In this document: one piece after another, positions 5,901 through 6,435 of the stretch
How positions within the stretch are numbered: position 1 is the first letter of the stretch
Layout of the letters: each line of letters starts with the position of its first letter
DNA from: Candidatus Brevefilum sp.
GTDB lineage: Bacteria; Chloroflexota; Anaerolineae; Anaerolineales; Anaerolineaceae
Direction: 5' to 3'
Length of the DNA stretch: 6,435 nt
Assembly: GCA_007119455.1 (NCBI GenBank)
Contig: SKPR01000162.1
Coordinates: 1 to 6,435, forward strand
The notes under the pieces: generated by a model
Database searches by the model: none
What the model saw: the letters and a program-made list of their open reading frames with translations, nothing else
Told to the model about the DNA's origin: nothing
Made by a program: the position numbers and the translations under genes

Positions 5901-6435
5901 ATCAAGTGCCTTATCGCTATGAGTCGAGTACAACCCCGATTGCTAGTGCCAGTCCGGTCACGGATGGAGAAGGGCGTGTGAGCCTGTCCTTTACACCACC
6001 AGACCCTGGGCCTTACAGGCTGGCCCTCGAATCTGGAAATGCTCGCACTGAAGTGTTGGTTTGGGTGAGTGGTCCGGGCTCAGCCCTCTGGCCTCGGCAG
6101 CCCCAAAATCAGATTCAATTAACACCGGATAGGGAATCATATCAACCGGGTCAGGTAGCCCGGGTGTTTTTCCCAAACCCATTTAATGGTCCCGCCCGGG
6201 CCCTGATCACCCTGGAACGGGGAAAGGTCATGGAGACCTGGATTACGGATGTTGTGGAATCTGGACATACGCTTTCATTTCCCATCAATCAGGACTCCCT
6301 GCCCAACCTCTATTTGAACGTGTTTCTGTTCGGGGAAAACAAGAATGGCAAGCCAGATTATCGCCAGGGAATATTCAACCTCCCAATTGAGCCAGTTGAC
6401 AAAGCCCTGAACCTGGATTTATCCATCAACCCGGC
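2903..6435 (+). CDS. Alpha-2-macroglobulin family lipoprotein with N-terminal Ig-like (SbsA-type) domains; C-terminus beyond window
   Basis: One frame stays open for 1177 codons to the right edge. Bacterial alpha-2-macroglobulins are cell-envelope proteins thought to trap attacking proteases. Residues 1-29 are a lipoprotein signal peptide: hydrophobic core 16-27, lipobox VTGC, acylated Cys30. An acidic, proline-rich linker follows (31-65). About four Ig-like SbsA-type domains come next, near 66-161, 164-267, 269-372 and 374-470, with repeated features such as FNQSMD or FNVRMD and YTI near the end. MG-type domains follow: about 474-593, 596-697, 699-804 (carrying the family hallmark YTDRPIYRPG at 704-713), 806-935 and 946-1062. 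From about 1071 the protein matches the start of the bait-region domain (LTPDRESYQPG, then PFNGPARALITLERGK). Full-length relatives are roughly 1,600-2,000 residues. The thioester CxEQ region is not in view. No cysteine appears after Cys30. ATG 2903 has GGAAG 6 bases upstream. An in-frame stop at 2876 limits any earlier start, leaving TTG 2882 as the alternative. Confidence 0.9.
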   Translation, partial: MKQAGISDAKIFRLQAILVLFVIVSLVTGCRPPWQPPPDDEDFEVVDQEAISNQINGGQDNRELPPALVEIDPLPNSVINLNQPITFYFNQSMDASSVEAAIHFEPRVSGRFDWETDQTLTFTPDQLLMAGSQLQLSINTLAQAANRKNLQSPVEVLYRTAEKLRVSQIVPADGSENVDPESVIFVTFNQPVVPLGDGLSGESAFTLSPEVPGHGAWLNTSTYIFTPQPSMDGGEDYTIMINPDLMAVSGAGLGSSEELASYFSTTQPAVLSVYPPAGERLSLDGPVEIQFNVRMDPESVVEYFSLTRSGGLPVAGHFEWEDDQKRVSFFPTLDLARNVNYTIRLAPEAKSVGGLQLIEGVRTDRLTFRSFSVDRTISPEFQSYYNEFGQYQIQFTTPINRTDYLGYVNVDPDISMQSIFLSDNDRSLYVSGYFQPETLYTITLDADLEDVWGGRLGSRQTFNFTTPPASASFSLAMGYTSHDLLFVPAQESEFILQATNLNTLQIDLAPISVNDLITLLHPENYEYRQIFLPEELESSTRNLDLTPNIREVLTIPLRYQGNPLSPGVYYLGLSSPDVIDEGFQAHQRLLLVVSENNLVMKISPEQVFLWTAHLGDYAPLEDVPVSVYNTEGDIIARGRTEPDGLFISDFSRIDDPFASFIALVGEPGQDDFAFSISTWDDSYAFYEMGINQNPMPPLIDAYIYTDRPIYRPGDMLNFKAVIFARENGMPISPEFDAVNVAVYGEPGKSGIPVKLYSERLNLSNFGTVSGSVDLPIDSPTGAYRIDVSHDEELIQTHYFDVAAYRKPDIDLSVRFSQAENLLGEPLAAEAQAEYFFGLPANNQTYQYNLYREETSFHLPGYQVGPLQDWWLMPMPAYFYEFGVQVGHGEGLTDEGGHVDMVFNQNDLALDEVSQGHTQLYRLEVVVTDQSGFPVSQRDSMVVHPETFYIGVKPEAYFGSANTSFEFSLVTVDWDQRPVDGVEIEAVFEAISWEVVETNNYQVPYRYESSTTPIASASPVTDGEGRVSLSFTPPDPGPYRLALESGNARTEVLVWVSGPGSALWPRQPQNQIQLTPDRESYQPGQVARVFFPNPFNGPARALITLERGKVMETWITDVVESGHTLSFPINQDSLPNLYLNVFLFGENKNGKPDYRQGIFNLPIEPVDKALNLDLSINP

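Noticed and set aside
3105..5933. Numerous short frames of 60-86 codons on both strands within the right half
   Set aside because: They all overlap the continuous 1177-codon macroglobulin frame, which has consistent domain signatures. The short products are compositionally odd (rich in Ser, Arg, His, Pro) and lack start signals.
1..6435. Defence island, phage, transposon, CRISPR or RNA gene
   Set aside because: I find no spaced direct repeats, terminal inverted repeats, transposase or integrase motifs, or tRNA-like folds. All long frames are accounted for by metabolic or envelope genes.

Overview
The window most resembles a piece of a chromosome from an uncultured member of the Chloroflexota, class Anaerolineae. 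The base composition looks near half G+C by eye. The taxonomic guess rests on my memory of similar proteins: an Ig-like-domain alpha-2-macroglobulin lipoprotein, an unusual MobA-like transferase, and a small family often auto-named 'quinate 5-dehydrogenase'. It is an inference, not a search result. I see no mobile element, CRISPR array, tRNA or rRNA.

Left half, minus strand (1-1959): three genes are read leftward as a tight operon. The order of transcription is a GTG-started protein of the 'quinate 5-dehydrogenase'-named family (1959 to 1033), a MobA-like nucleotidyltransferase (1033 to 257), and the N-terminal 85 residues of a PAP2-type membrane phosphatase (257 to the window edge). Both junctions are one-base TAATG stop/start overlaps, so translation of the three is probably coupled. 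An extended -10 promoter lies just upstream, with a 7-bp inverted repeat around its -35 box.

Middle (1960-2902): a divergent gene (2114-2773) encodes a complete HAD-superfamily hydrolase of the beta-phosphoglucomutase-like type. It has its own consensus -10 box and Shine-Dalgarno. It is followed by a 129-base gap with no clear terminator. That gap holds a second TATAAT box and a ribosome-binding site in front of a four-codon reading frame.

Right half, plus strand (2903-6435): one reading frame of 1177 codons runs uninterrupted off the right edge. It encodes the N-terminal part of a very large lipoprotein of the alpha-2-macroglobulin family. The order is a lipobox, an acidic/proline linker, about four SbsA-like Ig domains, a series of macroglobulin (MG) domains with the signature YTDRPIYRPG, and the start of the bait-region domain. 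The thioester domain, if present, lies beyond the window.

The leftward operon could process an activated phosphorylated metabolite or lipid head group (nucleotidyl transfer plus membrane phosphatase), but the substrate cannot be read from sequence. The HAD enzyme and the macroglobulin look like independent units. Nothing here amounts to a clear new defence or mobile system. The most distinctive points are the coupled operon built around a family of unproven function, the altered nucleotide-binding loop of the transferase, and the multi-Ig, cysteine-free macroglobulin.
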